Source of the DNA: Rhizophagus irregularis
Taxonomy: Eukaryota > Glomeromycota > Glomeromycetes > Glomerales > Glomeraceae
DNA: 64,000 nucleotides
Assembly (NCBI RefSeq): GCF_026210795.1
Contig: NC_089437.1
Location: forward strand, 868,001-932,000
Reading direction: 5' to 3'
Shown here: piece after piece, positions 45,166-58,095 of the stretch
Position numbering within the stretch: position 1 is the stretch's first letter
Layout of the letters: every line of letters begins with the position of its first letter
Notes under the pieces: model-generated
What the model was told of the DNA's origin: nothing
Seen by the model: the letters and a program-made list of their open reading frames with translations, nothing else
Database searches by the model: none
Position numbers and translations under genes: made by a program

Positions 45166-48100
45166 CTGTAATGAAATGTTGAAACACGCATCTCCAGAAT
45201 TTAAAGAAATTATTAGAAAATTAATTATTTTAATTTTTAATAATCAAGAGATACCATTAGAATGGAAATATGCTAATGTTTATCCTATACCAAAACCAAA
45301 GCCATGGGGTTGTCAATTAGTTAATACATGCCCAATAACTTTGTTGGAAACGGCTAGGAAATTAATGGTATCAATAATGAATGCAAGATTATCAACAATT
45401 CTTCAGAAAAACAAAATTCTTAAAGGTTTACAATTTGCTGGATTGCCTTTCAGTTCAACTTTTGAACCATTAAGGATTATTAATGAAATAATTCAAGATG
45501 CTAATGAGAATGATAAGGAACTGTGGATTTTATCATTAGACATATCAAAAGCGTATGATCGGGTTAATATTTTTATGTTAAAAAAAGCTATGCAACTTCT
45601 TAAAATACCAAGTTCTTTTATTAATTTAACAAAAGAGTTATTTTTAGGATGGAAAAATAGTGTATTTACAGCAGGAGGATTAAGTAATCCATATGATGTA
45701 ATGGTTGGAATCAATCAAGGGGAAATAATCTCACCACTTTTGTGGTGTATATATTATGATCCACTACTTACTGCCATACAGCAAGAACACTTTGGATATC
45801 ATGTAAAGGCAAAAAAGAAAATCAATTTATATGAAAATATAGAGGTAGAAGTAAACCAAAACATTACCAGCATGGCATATATGGATGATACTAATATGTT
45901 AGCTGGCAATAAAGAAGAATTAGAAAAAATATTAAAAACAGCTGATGACTTCTATACTCTTAACGATATTCAAATAAATAAAGAAAATCTGAATTGTTAC
46001 TTAAGAAAAAGAATTTTAATTTTAATGAAAAAATAGAGTTAGAATTTGGCAATCAGAAAATCAAAATCAAACCTAAAGGAAAAACAGAAAGTCTTAGAAT
46101 CTTGGGTGTTTGGTTCAATATATATAATGATAACAATTTTATCAAACAACAAGCCTTTGATGAAGTCAAAAATTTAAGTAATAACCTGCTGAAGAACAAA
46201 TGCATAACAGACAAAATTAGTTCCTATATTTTTAATGCTGTAATATTACCACGTATCGAATATAGGACACAAACAATAATACTATCAGAAAAAGATTGTG
46301 AAAAAATCATGGTTCCTTATAGAAAAAAATTTAAAAATAAATTAAAGTTAGCTTCAACTGCACCAAATATAATTATGGAATTGAATTTATTATATAATAT
46401 TCATTCAATTTTTGATAATCAATTGCATGGCAAGCTAAGGTTAATAATTTTATAATTCAAATTAATGATCAAAGAATTCTTGGAAAAATAATGGAGATTC
46501 GTTTAGTAGATATTCAAAATAAACTACTTTTACCTTTCAATCCTTTAATTAATTTTCCTTTTTTTAATAAAGATTTAATCTTTATGGGTCAACATTTGCA
46601 AAATAATTTTATTATTAATAATTTATTATTAATGAAAAGTTATAATTTTAGTATAGAATTTAATAAACACAATATTGGAAAAAATAGTACAGTACTGTAT
46701 TAGAAAGGGGTCGTCATATTATGGAAATTGTTGGAACTGAAAGTTTTTTGAAAAATATAAAAATTTTAAATATGAATAATTTATACTTTTTGGACCAATT
46801 TTTATCTCCTGATAACAAAACTCTTCTGACATGGTGGAATATAAAAAATAAGATATTTGCTCTTAGTAATAATAGAAATAGTAATGTAGTTAATACGCCA
46901 AATATATATAAAAAAATTCAGTCTTTAGTTACAACTAGGGATGGCAACGGTCACGGTCATTAACCGATTATGACCGGTCATGACCGTGACCGATATCGGT
47001 CGGTCAAGACTTCTGACCGACCGTTTGACCGCCCGGTTTGACCGACCGTTTGACCGACCGTTTGACCGACCGTTTGACCGATAACGTTTTCTCAACGTTT
47101 TTATTAGGGCAATTAAAAAAATGTACGAATTTTTAATTGTTTTAATAGAAAACGTTGCGAAAACGTTTTTTATTAATAATTTAATAAAAAAAAACGTTTT
47201 TCGCAAACGTTTTAATTATTTTAACAAAAAACGTTGTGAAAACGTTTTTTATTAGTAATTTAATTAAAAAAAGACGTTTTTGCAACGTTTTTTAATTATT
47301 TTAACAAAAAACGTTGCGAAAACGTTTTTTATTAGTAATTAAATTAAAAAAAAAACGTTTTCGCAACGTTTTTTAATTATTTTAACAAAAAACGTTGCGA
47401 AAACGTTTTTTGTTAGTAATTAAATTAAAAAAACGTTTTCGCAACGTTTTTTAATTATTTTAACAAAAAACGTTGCGAAAACGTTTTTTATTAGTAATTT
47501 AATTAAAAAAACGTTTTTCGCAACGTTTTTTTAATTATGTTTTATTAAAAAAAAAGTTTTCGCACGTTTTTTAAATTGCCCTAATAAAAACGTTGCGAAA
47601 ACGTTATCGGTCAAACGGTCGGTCAAACGGTCGGTCAAGCGGTCGGTCAAACGGTCAGCCATAGCGGTCGGTCAGAACGGTCGGTCGGTCAAAGGTTCTT
47701 GACCGGTTATGACCGACCGATGACCGACCATGACCGACCGTTGCCATCCCTAGTTACAACTAATGGAAAAAATTATAATGTTAAAGAGGAATATATATAA
47801 TAATGTAATCATAAATTTGGGTGGTTATGAATTTTTACCAATTAATATTCATATTAATAATATTATAACATCTTTTAATATGTTTCATTTTGAAAATATT
47901 TATGGAAAAATAATTGAAGAAAAGCCCTTTACATATATTTTTGAACATTTTAAAAGAATATCAGACACAAGTGAAATTAATTTGTTTATTAAAGTATGTA
48001 ATGGTTGTGAATATAATATTGGTCAAATAGAGGGTAAATGTATAATAAAATAAATGAAAACTGAAATATATGAAGTGAGATATAAAAGACTTATTAAATG

Positions 48101-49680
48101 GAAGGGATGTAAGGCATATCTTCTAAAGAAAGCACAACATAATTATATGGAAAATATTATAAGATATGATCAATTTTTTAAACGAAACTCTTTATATTAC
48201 TCTTCATATGATAATTATCAATTACGTTTTGATGAAAATAGTTTAGATATTATTGAAAAATATATAAATTTATCATTAGATAAACAGAAATTATTTGATT
48301 CAAGAAAAATTTTATATGATTCAAATGTTAAAGATTTTGTTTGCTATACAGATGGTTCAATTAAAGATATTACCAAAGAATATGTATCAGCTACTTTTGG
48401 AACAACTTTTTATAATTTGTCCTTGCAAAAAATTTTGGAATTAATATCATCTTATAATAATTGGATTTCATCAACATGTGCAGAAATTTTTGCTTTATTA
48501 ATTACTTTGCTAATAGCACCTTCTAATAGTAATTTAACAGTTTATACAGATAGTGCTAGCGTTATTAGTAATTTTGAAAAATTTAAATTTTATAATTTTA
48601 CTTTAGTTACTAGACAAATTTTTAAAATTAGTAATAACAACATTCTTTGGAAAATAATTATGGATATTATTAAAGAAAATAATTTATCTGTTAATATATT
48701 TAAAGTTAATGCTCATACAGATGATTCTTTAAATAATTATGTTGACAATATTGTTTCTTTGGCACATAATGATCAAAATTTAGGAATTAATTTAAATTAT
48801 AATAATTTTTATGATCTTCCCAAATGGAATGGCATAGTTATAGAAAAATCTTTAAGAAAGTTAATTACATTAACAACCAATACGAAAATTTGGAAAGGTT
48901 TTTAAATTTAAATAGAAATGATAAGTATAGAAAATGTGAAATAGATTGGTCAATTTTTTTTAATAATTTTTTGGGAGAAAAACAAAAATTATACACTGAT
49001 TTCAAAGAATCAAAAATTAGAAGACGCAAAATTCAGTTGATGATTGAAAAACTTCCTTGCATTGAACAAATTAAAAGAACTTTATTTTCATTATATAAAG
49101 AAAGGTTTTGTCCTATGTGTGAAGAGGATGAAGAAGATTTCAATCATATCTGGTTTTGTGAAGAAAGACAAGAGGATATGGATGATTTAATTTCAGGAGT
49201 ACAAAATTGGCTTCTTTTAGAAATTAATAAAATTTTAGATCCTATTAATCATATTACTCTTGAACATATTAAAAATCTCAATGATATTTGGAAACTTGAA
49301 GTATCAGAGGATCACATAACTTTCATAGATTTAATTAAAGGTTTCTTTCCTTGTTCGTTGATTAATTTTTTTAAACAATTATTATCTACGAAATCAAAAG
49401 TTGAAATTTTGTCATATAATTTTAGGAATGAAATTTTGGATAAATCTATGATTTTTTGGAAAGTGAGGTGTAATAAACTTAATGAAATTGATAGAGGTTT
49501 GGGAATTGATAAAAATGTTAAAAAACAACATTTTGGTAAAGAGCAGTTTATTGACAAAACGCGTAAATCAAAAAATAAGAAATACTTTAATCTACAAAGT
49601 CTTCAAAGTCATATTTATTTTGGGGGTAATACAATAGATTACTATAATATTGTTGATTATGGTAGTGTTTTGTAGTATTA
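45160..49680 (+). pseudogene. 5'-truncated non-LTR retrotransposon (RT, RNase H, zinc finger)
   Basis: It begins inside the RT region and keeps 'WKYANVYPIPKPKPWGCQL', 'ILSLDISKAYDRV' (motif A), 'GINQGEIISPLLW' (motif B) and 'MAYMDDTN' (catalytic motif C, 45870-45895). RNase H follows from about 48340: 'YTDGS', 'CAEIFAL', 'YTDSASVI' and 'NNYVDNIVSLAH', giving a complete D-E-D-D set. A C-x2-C ... H-x4-C knuckle ('CPMCEEDEEDFNHIWFC') lies near 49110. The endonuclease and ORF1 are absent because of 5' truncation. Frameshifts at about 46000, 46455, 46700 and 48830 and a TAA at 48051 show it is dead. A hAT element sits inside it. Confidence 0.85.
46936..47752. mobile_element. hAT-type non-autonomous hairpin element nested in the LINE
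   Basis: 817 bp. Ends are 'tagggatggcaacggtca' and its inverted copy, with exact 8-bp target duplication GTTACAAC (46928-46935 and 47753-47760). Subterminal arms are 'gaccgaccgttt' minirepeats. The centre has about six imperfect copies of a 65-75-bp module of 'aaaacgtttt' and 'ttgcgaaaacg' blocks, almost self-complementary. Removing it rejoins the LINE frame ('QSLVTTNGKNYN'). Confidence 0.85.
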
Positions 49681-50438
49681 TTTTCATTATCTTTGATGTT
49701 GTAGTAGTAATTAAAGGAGTTGTGATGAGTTTTTATATAACATTACCGAAGTCCATACGAATAGTAGTAGTTATGCGGATAGTTTAGTGAACCTATTTGG
49801 GTGAGCAGAATGGTAGATAGTTCTTTTGAACATAAAATCTTAAGTCCCTAATAATATTATAGTATTAGTTCGATCGTGTTCTTTACTAAATGTTATATAA
49901 TGTAGATCTTTTCCTTTTTTGTAATTTTTCTTATTTAAAACACTAAAAGATTTGTTGGTTGCCGATCGTACTAAAATAGAAAAGCTTGATTTGAAATGTA
50001 TTTATATAATCAGCAAATCAATACCAAAGATGGGGGATCAGCATCTTAAAATGGAAATCACTCAAAAACTAATCTTATGTTAACGTTAAGTTAACGTTAA
50101 CCTATCATGACATGTCAATCATTTCAAGTCATAACAATAACGTGACGCGCCACCCACCCACCCATAGGGTGATATTGCACTTATATAGAATGATCTTTCT
50201 TGCTTAAAAATTATGGGATAAAATTTTTAGCAAATCATGTCAAAACTGAATAATTTTTTTGTTAGCCAAAAATGATCAACAACCGGATGACAAATATTAA
50301 TATTATGTAAATAAACAATTTGTTTGTATTACTTATTTAAATATAGATACATTTTTTTTTTATTTTGAACCAAAAAATAAACAATAATCAAATGGTAAAT
50401 TTTCATTATCGTCGTCATTACATTATCGTTATAATTAA
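49681..50438. other. LINE 3' flank and spacer
   Basis: 49681 to about 49950 may be LINE 3' UTR. No poly(A) tail or target duplication was found to fix the end. The rest is AT-rich with no gene. Confidence 0.4.
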
Positions 50439-51335
50439 AGTTGCCTGCCGAAATTAGGGAGTTTCGGCATGTCAAAATTGTCAAAACTATTTTGACATGT
50501 CAAAATTGTCGAAACCTAAAAATATTACGTTTCACGTAATAACTCGGCGTCCAATGATCGTAGAAAGATGCACCATAGCTCGTTGGAATCGTCTCATAAC
50601 GACGAGTCGAATGGTGGTTAGATCGTCTTTCTACGATCACTGGATGCCGAGATATTGAGCGAAACGTCAAAAATCGGCATTTTGTATTTTACGATACTGC
50701 GCCATTTGACGTTTCACTTAATATGTCGGCATCCAATGATCGTAGAAAGATGCACCATAGCTCGTTGGAATCGTCTCATAACGACGAGTCGAATGGTGGT
50801 TAGATCGTCTTTCTACGATCACTGGATGCCGAGATATTGAGCGAAACGTCAAAAATCGGCATTTTGTATTTTGCGCTACTGCGCCGTTTGACGTTTCGTC
50901 TATTATCTCGGCATCCAATGATCGTAGAAAGATGATTTAACCACTATTCGAATCGTCGTTATGAGACGATTCCAACGAGCTATGGTGCATCTTTCTACGA
51001 TCATTGGACGCCGAGTTATTAAGTGAAACGTCAAATGGCGCAGTATCGTAAAATACAAAATGCCGATTTTTGACGTTTCGCTCAATATCTCGGCATCCAG
51101 TGATCGTAGAAAGACGATCTAACCACCATTCGACTCGTCGTTATGAGACGATTCCAACGAGCTATGGCGCATCTTTCTACGATCATTGGATGCCGAGTTA
51201 TTACGTGAAACGTAATATTTTTAGGTTTCGACAATTTTGACATGTCGAAACTATTTCGGCATTTCGGCATTTCTACAGGTTTTAGTTTCGACATTTCGAC
51301 AATAGCCTGTAGAGTTTTGGCAGGCAACTTTAGTT
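50439..51335. repeat. giant foldback palindrome with four hairpin modules
   Basis: About 890 bp in which the right half is the inverted copy of the left half, centred near 50890. The outer ends are 'aaagttgcctgcc' and 'ggcaggcaacttt'. Inside are four modules of about 105 bp (near 50550, 50728, 50910 inverted and 51085 inverted). Each is itself an inverted repeat: 'ccaatgatcgtagaaagatg' at one end and 'tctttctacgatcactgg' at the other. Linkers between modules share 'gaaacgtcaaaaatcggcat'. Locally much less AT-rich than the flanks. The short frames within it are by-products of the repeat. Confidence 0.85.
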
Positions 51336-53119
51336 ATAATGCTATCATGAAAATTTTTTCAGGGTAGTAATTCTAAAAATGATTAACAATCGGATAATAT
51401 AATTGTTGTTTTATTATAATGTTATCATAAAATTTTTTTTTCTCAACAATTGGATGATAAAATTTAAATAAATGTTATATCAAGTAATTTTTTATTTTGA
51501 AACAAAACAATAAACAACAACCAAATGGTAAAATTTCATTATCATTGTCTTATTAGTATTATGATGTTCAATTATCGTAATTTTTCCAGAACTAAAAATG
51601 ATCAACAATCGGATAGTAGAATTGTTTTATTACAATGTAATCGTGAAAAATTTTTTTCCAGAGCCATAATTCCAAAAATGATGATAGTAAATTTTAAATG
51701 ATGCTTTATCAAGTAATAAACAATCTTTCTGTATTATTATTTAAAGTTAATCACATATTCTGATATATATATTTTTTTTATTTTTGAACCAAAAAATAAA
51801 CAACAATCAAGATAATTAACCTTAAAATGATTAACAAGTGAAATAACTAAGCCAAAAATGATTAACAAGCAAAATAAACCGAAAATGATCATCCTTTACC
51901 AAATGAGAAAAAAATTATGTTAATAGCTAGTTAAGAGTAATTTTCTCAATTTTTTTATAGATATGTTAAATATAATCAAAAATTTTGCAAATAAAGTGAA
52001 AGTTATGGTTTGGCTAGAAAAACCCGGCGAGCGAAGCGAGCCAAATGAAATTGCATCATCATAATAAATCACATGAATATTTAATACACAATCACATGAT
52101 CTACCAGTAATTTTTCCACCAGTTAAAATTTAGAAATTCTCTTTAAATCTTAAAAACTATTTATCATAATTATGATACTGTATGGTAGTATAAATCAACT
52201 TAATTAAAAAAAAAGTCAGAATTATTACAGTTCTAATCATACTATGACTATAGTTCCCTGCCATGTTTAATGTTAACTTGTTCTAAATAAAGTTGACTTC
52301 GTTAAAAAAAAAAAAAAAAAATTACTATATTAACTGTTTTATTTGTTGTTTATCTTCTTTATACAAAGATTTAGAACATAATTTTGGTACTTTGGTCAAA
52401 GCAAACTATTCTTTAAAGATTAAATAAAGTTGCTTAACAACTATAGTAATAATATTAAATACATTATACATTTTTTATATCTCTTTAGATAAAACGTGTT
52501 TTCACAGTATTATTTATTGTACTTATTTTATTAATAAATCAAATATAAATTTCAATGTAAAATCAAATAAACTTATCATTTTTGTTTATCAATAAAGTAT
52601 ATTATTGTTTTATTAACTTTAGAAAGTAAATAATTTATATTTTATTAAATATAAAATTTAAAAAGCATGAAATCAATGTTTTTTATACTTTAAAAATGCG
52701 AGAAGTGAAAAAATTTTTTTAAGGTAATGTTACGAAAAAAAGCAAATGAGGCTGATGTGCCACAATATCATATAGGGTAAAAAGTGATGGGTGAATCATT
52801 ATATAATTGGATAAATTTTTTTATAAACATAGATGTTTAAATATCTGTCAAAATCTGTTAAAATATTTTAAACTTTAGATTGTTTTTGACATTAGGAAAT
52901 ATAGCTTTGCCAGACAACTATATATCAACTGAACTCTGTCTAAAATAATTTATCAATATCAATTAGAAAATAGATAGAAGCAACTGAAGTTGTTTTCAAA
53001 AGTCTAGTATTGATGATATAAAAATAATAGTAACAAATTGTATAAATATATAAATATTTTCTACACAATAACTGATAATAATTCAGCAAATAAAGAATAA
53101 ATAACAGAATTAATTAATC
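51336..53119. other. AT-rich spacer with a retro-insertion 3' end
   Basis: No gene recognised. At 52230-52319 a sequence with 'aataaa' is followed 11 bases later by about 18 A residues. This looks like the 3' end of a retrotransposed transcript. Its 5' limit and target duplication could not be found. The motif 'ggcgagcgaagcgagcc' near 52027 resembles the 'gagcgaagcgaagg' motif at 7.6 and 10.1 kb. Confidence 0.4.
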
Positions 53120-56100
53120 TTAAATCATACAATCCAAACCCTCAGACTTTTCTTGAATTGGATCTTGAACTAAAATTCCAGTAAATTTACGACTTGCACA
53201 ATATGCTTGTGAATGAGATTGTATAATAGAAGCATTTGCTTGTTTTTGTACTAAAGCTTCATTTGCCTTTATAAATTCAAACATATCATTTCTTAATTGA
53301 TTATCAATATTAGGTACACCAAATTTATTATTTCCATCCCTGTTACTATTTATTCTATAATAATAACTAATACATTCAATCCATTCGGATATAATATTCT
53401 CAAGCATTATTATAGTTGGTCTATTGGCAGGATTTGAATCCCAACATTTTTTCATTAAATCTACATAACATTTTGGAGTATTTTCTATAATTTCAGGACG
53501 TTCCCCTTCACAAATATTTAAGATAAGGCGATCATTTACTTCATATTTAAATGGGGGAATACCTGATGTAAATTCCCACATTATTATTGAAAAACTATAA
53601 ATATCACTTGCTAGAGTATAGGATTTTTTTCTTAATATTTCAGGTGCCATATAAGGTAAAACTCCATAAATTTCATTATCATCATTATCAGAATCTTGTA
53701 AATCACTTATAGGTTTACATAATCCTAAATCAATAATATATAATTCATTGGAATTATCTGACATTAAAATATTACCATCATGAAAGTCACCATGAGTTAA
53801 ATTTGATTCATGAATAACTTTAAGACCTAATATAATTTTTTTCAATAATTGTAACTTGTCTTGCCACTTAAATTTAATTATATCAGGCAAACATTTTCTC
53901 AAACTTCCTTTTGTTGCATAACTCATTACTATTATATAATTTAAATTATTTGGATCTTGGGTAATTCCAAAGAACTGAATAAATTTTGAAAATGATTTTT
54001 TCTGGCAATTATAATGATACTTCAACTATATAAATGATAAAAAAATTATTAAACTTTTGCAAAAGAAAATAAAACTGACTATTAAATAAAAATACTACAC
54101 CTCATCCAGAAATTTATCATCTGAACTTGATGAATTATTAAGTGTTTTAAGAATAACCTCATAAGTTGTTTGTCTATTCCATTGTTGGTTCTCATAATTC
54201 CAACTAAAAATAGGTCCATCTAACCAGATAGCTTTATGAATTGCACTAAATCCTCCTTTATCATAATAATTAATACTTGACAATTTATTATAAGGTATCC
54301 ACTCTAAAATTTCGTAACTATTTTTAGCATACAATTGTGCTTCTTGAATAAATTTATCAACAAATTCATTTTGGCTGGTCCACTTTAAAAAATCTCGTTG
54401 AAATCGTATGGCATTACATAGTTTGCACCACAGGTAATCAGTATATGGTTGTTTGCATTTGTTACAAAATTCATTTTTATTTTCAAGACTAACATTGTCA
54501 CTTTCTACTACTTTTTGATGCCAATAGAAAGCTTTTTCCAAATTCTTTTCTGTTTCTTTGCCATTTTCATAATATATGACTAAATTAAGCATTGCTTCTG
54601 CAACACCATTTTCTGCTGCTTTTTGGTACCAATAAAAGGCTTTTTTAAAATTCTTTTCTATTCCTTCTCCATTTTCATAACATATGGCTAAACTATTCAT
54701 TGATTTAATATGATCTTTTTCTGCTGCTTTTTGATACCAATGAAAAGCTTTTTCTAAATTCTTTTCTGTTCCTTCTCCATTATAATACCTATTGGCTGAA
54801 TCAAACATTGATTCTTCATCACCATTCTCTGCTGCTTTTTGATACCAATAAAAGGCTTTTTCTAAATTCTTTTCTGTTCCTTCTCCATTATAATACATAG
54901 TGGCTAAATTATTCATTGTAATTTCATATCCATTTTCTGCTACTTTTTGATACCAATAAAAGGCTTTTTCTAAATTCTTTTCTGTTCCTACTCCATTATA
55001 ATACATATGAGCTAAATTAGACATTGCAGATTTATAACCATCTTCTGCTGCTTTTTGATACAAATAAAAGGCCTTTTCTAAATTCTTTTCTGTTCCTTCC
55101 CCATTAAGATAATATAAAGCTAAATTATTCATCATACTTTTATCACCATTTTCTAATGCTTCTTGACACCAATAAAAGGCATTTTCTGAATTCCTTTCTA
55201 TTCCTTCCCCTTTATAATAATGTAAGGCTAAAGCACTCATTGCATTTTTATTACCATTTTTTGCTGCTATTTTATACCAATGAAAGGCTTTTTCTAAATT
55301 TTTTTCTGTTCCTATTCCATTATAATAACATATGGCTAATTCATACATTGCTTCATTATCACCATCATCTTTTTTTGATTTTTGATACCAATAAAAGGCT
55401 TTTTCTAAATCCTTTTCTGTTCCTTTCCCTTTACTATAATATATGGCTAAAATAACCTTTGCTTCATTATTACCATTTTCTGCTGCTTTTTGACACCAAT
55501 AAAAAGCTTTTTCTAAATTCTTTTCAGTTCCTTCTCCATTTTCATAGCATATGGCTAAACTAAGCATTTCTTTTTCATAACCAATTTCTGCTCCTTTTTG
55601 ATACCAATAAAAGGCTTTTCCTAAATTCTTCAATGTTCCTTTTCCATTATAATAACATGAGGCTAAATTATTCATTGCACTTTTATTACCATTTTCTACT
55701 GCTAATTGACAACAATAAAAGGCTTTTTCTAAATTCCTTTCTGTTCCTATTCCATTATGATAATGTATGGCTAAATTCAACATTGCTTGATTATCCCCAT
55801 TTTCTGCTGCTCCTTTTTGATACCAATAAGAGGATTTTTCTATATTTTTTTCTGTTCCTTCTCCATTATAATAGCTAATGACTAAACGAAATATTGCTTT
55901 CTTATCACCATTTTCTGCTGCTTTTTGATACCAATAAAAGGCTTTTTCTAAATTCTTTTCTGTTCCTTGTCCATTTTCATGACATAAGGCTAACATATGC
56001 ATTGCTTCTTCGTTACCATTTTCTGCTGCTTTTTGATACCAATAAAATGCTTTTTCTAAATTTTTTTCTGTTCCTTCTCCATTTTTATAACATATGGTTA

Positions 56101-57103
56101 AATTAAACATTGCCATTTCATCTCCATTTTCTGCTGCTTCTTGATAACAGTGTAAGGTTTTTTCTAAGTTCTTTTCTGTTCCTTCTCCATTTTTATAACA
56201 TATGGCTAAATTAAACATTGCCTTTTCATCTCCATTTTCTGCAGCTTTTTGATACCAATAAAAGGCTTTTTCTAAATTTTTTTCTGTTCCTTCTCCATTA
56301 TAATAACTACCAGCTAAATTATACATTGCTCTAATATGATCTTTTTCTGCAGCTTTTTGATACCAATAAAAGGCATTTTCTAAATTTATTTCAGTTTTTC
56401 TATACCTATAATATACGGCTAAATTAAACATTGCTTCTTTAATACCATTTTCTGCTGCTTTTTGATACCAATAAAAGGCATTTTCTAAATTCTTTTCTGT
56501 TCCTTCTCCATAATCATAATATTTGGCTAAATTAAACATTGCCTCCTTAACACCATTTTTTTCTGCTCTTTGACACCAATAAAAGGCTTTTTCTAAATTC
56601 TTTTCTGTTCCTTGTCCATTTCCGTAAGATATGGATAAATTAAACATTGCCTCCTTAACATCATTTTCTGCTGCTCTTTGAAACCAATGAAAAGCTTTTT
56701 CTAAGTTCCTTTCTGTTCCTTCTCCATTTGCATAACACAGGGCTAAATTACTCATTGCTTCAATATAATCTTCTTCTGCTGCTTTTTGATACCAATAAAA
56801 GGTTTTTTCTAAATTCTTTTCTGTTTCTTCTCCATTGTAATAACGTAAGGCTAAATTATGCATTGCTTCTTTAACACCATTTTCTGCTGCTTTTTGATAC
56901 CAATAAAATGCTTTCTCTACATTCTTTTCTGTTCCTTCTCCATTATCATACTTATTGGCTAAATTATTCATTGCTTTTTTATCACCATTTTCTGCTAATT
57001 TTTCTAAAGAATTGATACATTCTTTGCACCATAATTTTTCGATAAAAGGTTTATTGCAATATAGACAATTTTTCGCTTCCACTGTATCAGTATCTTTATC
57101 CAT
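53120..57103 (-). CDS. Sel1-repeat TKL kinase with two zinc ribbons
   Basis: About 1,302 aa from two exons, 57103-54101 and 54025-53120, joined in phase 0 at 'FLDEV|'. Order: N-terminal zinc ribbon ('CLYCNKPFIEKLWCKEC', residues about 14-30). Then come 23 tandem Sel1-type repeats of about 36 aa (consensus 'EKAFYWYQKAAENG'; 'AMFNLAICYKNGEGTEKN'), residues about 32-860. A second zinc ribbon follows ('CNKCKQPYTDYLWCKLC'), then 'WTSQNEFVDKFIQEAQL', 'LEWIPYNKLSSI' and the kinase domain. The glycine loop is 'YDKGGFSAIHKAIW' and the lysine strand 'VILKTL'. The catalytic loop is 'LTHGDFHDGNIL' (HGD), DFG is replaced by DLG ('IIDLGLC'), then 'APEIL' and 'CWDSNPANRPT'. Sel1 repeats form a superhelical scaffold for protein contacts. 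The kinase is probably a signalling adaptor or effector, cytosolic. No lesion was seen. Confidence 0.88.
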
Positions 57104-58095
57104 TTTATACAGAAATGAAACAAAATATTATTTCTTTTTGGACTAATTTTTTTTATATATGCATGTATACGTTGCCGTCAGAATTCAAAAAGGATATGGG
57201 AGGCGTCAGTTAAAAGGAAGTAAGTCAGAATTTTGAGTAATTTATATTATTAAGCTTAATGACCATGATCAGCAAAGTGAACCTATAAAAAAAATTCTGT
57301 CCAAAAAATTTAGATTTCCCTTTTTAACTCCGTCCATATTACAACAATATTTAATAATCAAATAATTAAATGCATTGTTAGAATTGCCTTTTTTTGAATT
57401 CCGACGGCACGTAGAATGAAAATAGTATTTTAGCCAAAAGTAGAAGTTACAATAAAGCAATGCAGATTAATTTTTTCGGAACCATATTTTTTTCCACCAA
57501 CTGATCTGCGTCAAACCATGATGTTGATAAAATAAGTTAGTCACTTTTTCCATAATTAAGAAAATGTCAATAACAGATAAACAAGTTTAATTTTTGAAAA
57601 AGTTATAATATTATAAGCATTTTTACCAACATTTTCACAATAAAATTGTTAAAAAAATGAGTATTTTCATAAATAAAACTTAATATATAGGTTCACAAAA
57701 TTCATTATACTAATATAATTGAATTATTTCGCTTTGGATTTCATTTGAAAAATATGATAGTTACATTCAATAGTAATTTCTCTATTCTCAGAAATTTGAC
57801 GATACATATAATAAATGATTATTATAAATTAAAAATTCTGAAATATATATAATAATATTAAAAAGATATTTTTTAGGGTATTATCTGAAAGCCCTTTACT
57901 CTTTACATAGAAAGATCAATGGAATATTAAAAAGTGAAAGAAAATTTTCTGGGCACATATGGCATCATTTGCTTATAATCAACGGATTTGTCCGAAGTGT
58001 AACATAATTCTACGCAAGGTGATATGCCGTCCAGCACATGATGATGTACAATATAAAACAGTATTAAGACCTAAAATAGCATTTCGGACTTGTCT
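57104..58095. other. 5' flank of the Sel1 kinase and spacer
   Basis: Directly upstream of the kinase start. AT-rich, with no gene recognised. Confidence 0.4.

Noticed and set aside
46925-47206. Frame with 'RSNGRSNGRSNGR' repeats
   Set aside because: It is the 'gaccgaccgttt' minirepeat of the hAT arm translated, not a protein repeat.
46938-47762. Twelve-base target duplication TAGTTACAACTA for the nested element
   Set aside because: The outer TA belongs to the hAT end (TAGGGATGGC). With that boundary the duplication is the expected 8 bp, GTTACAAC.
50655-51327. Four short frames with near-identical sequences around 'TSKIGILYFTI' and 'SFYDHWMPR'
   Set aside because: They arise from the foldback modules read on both strands and have no family or start context.
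55156-56106. Three plus-strand frames of Leu/Phe/His-rich repeats
   Set aside because: Antisense of the Sel1 repeats. The apparent repeats are inherited from the real minus-strand gene.
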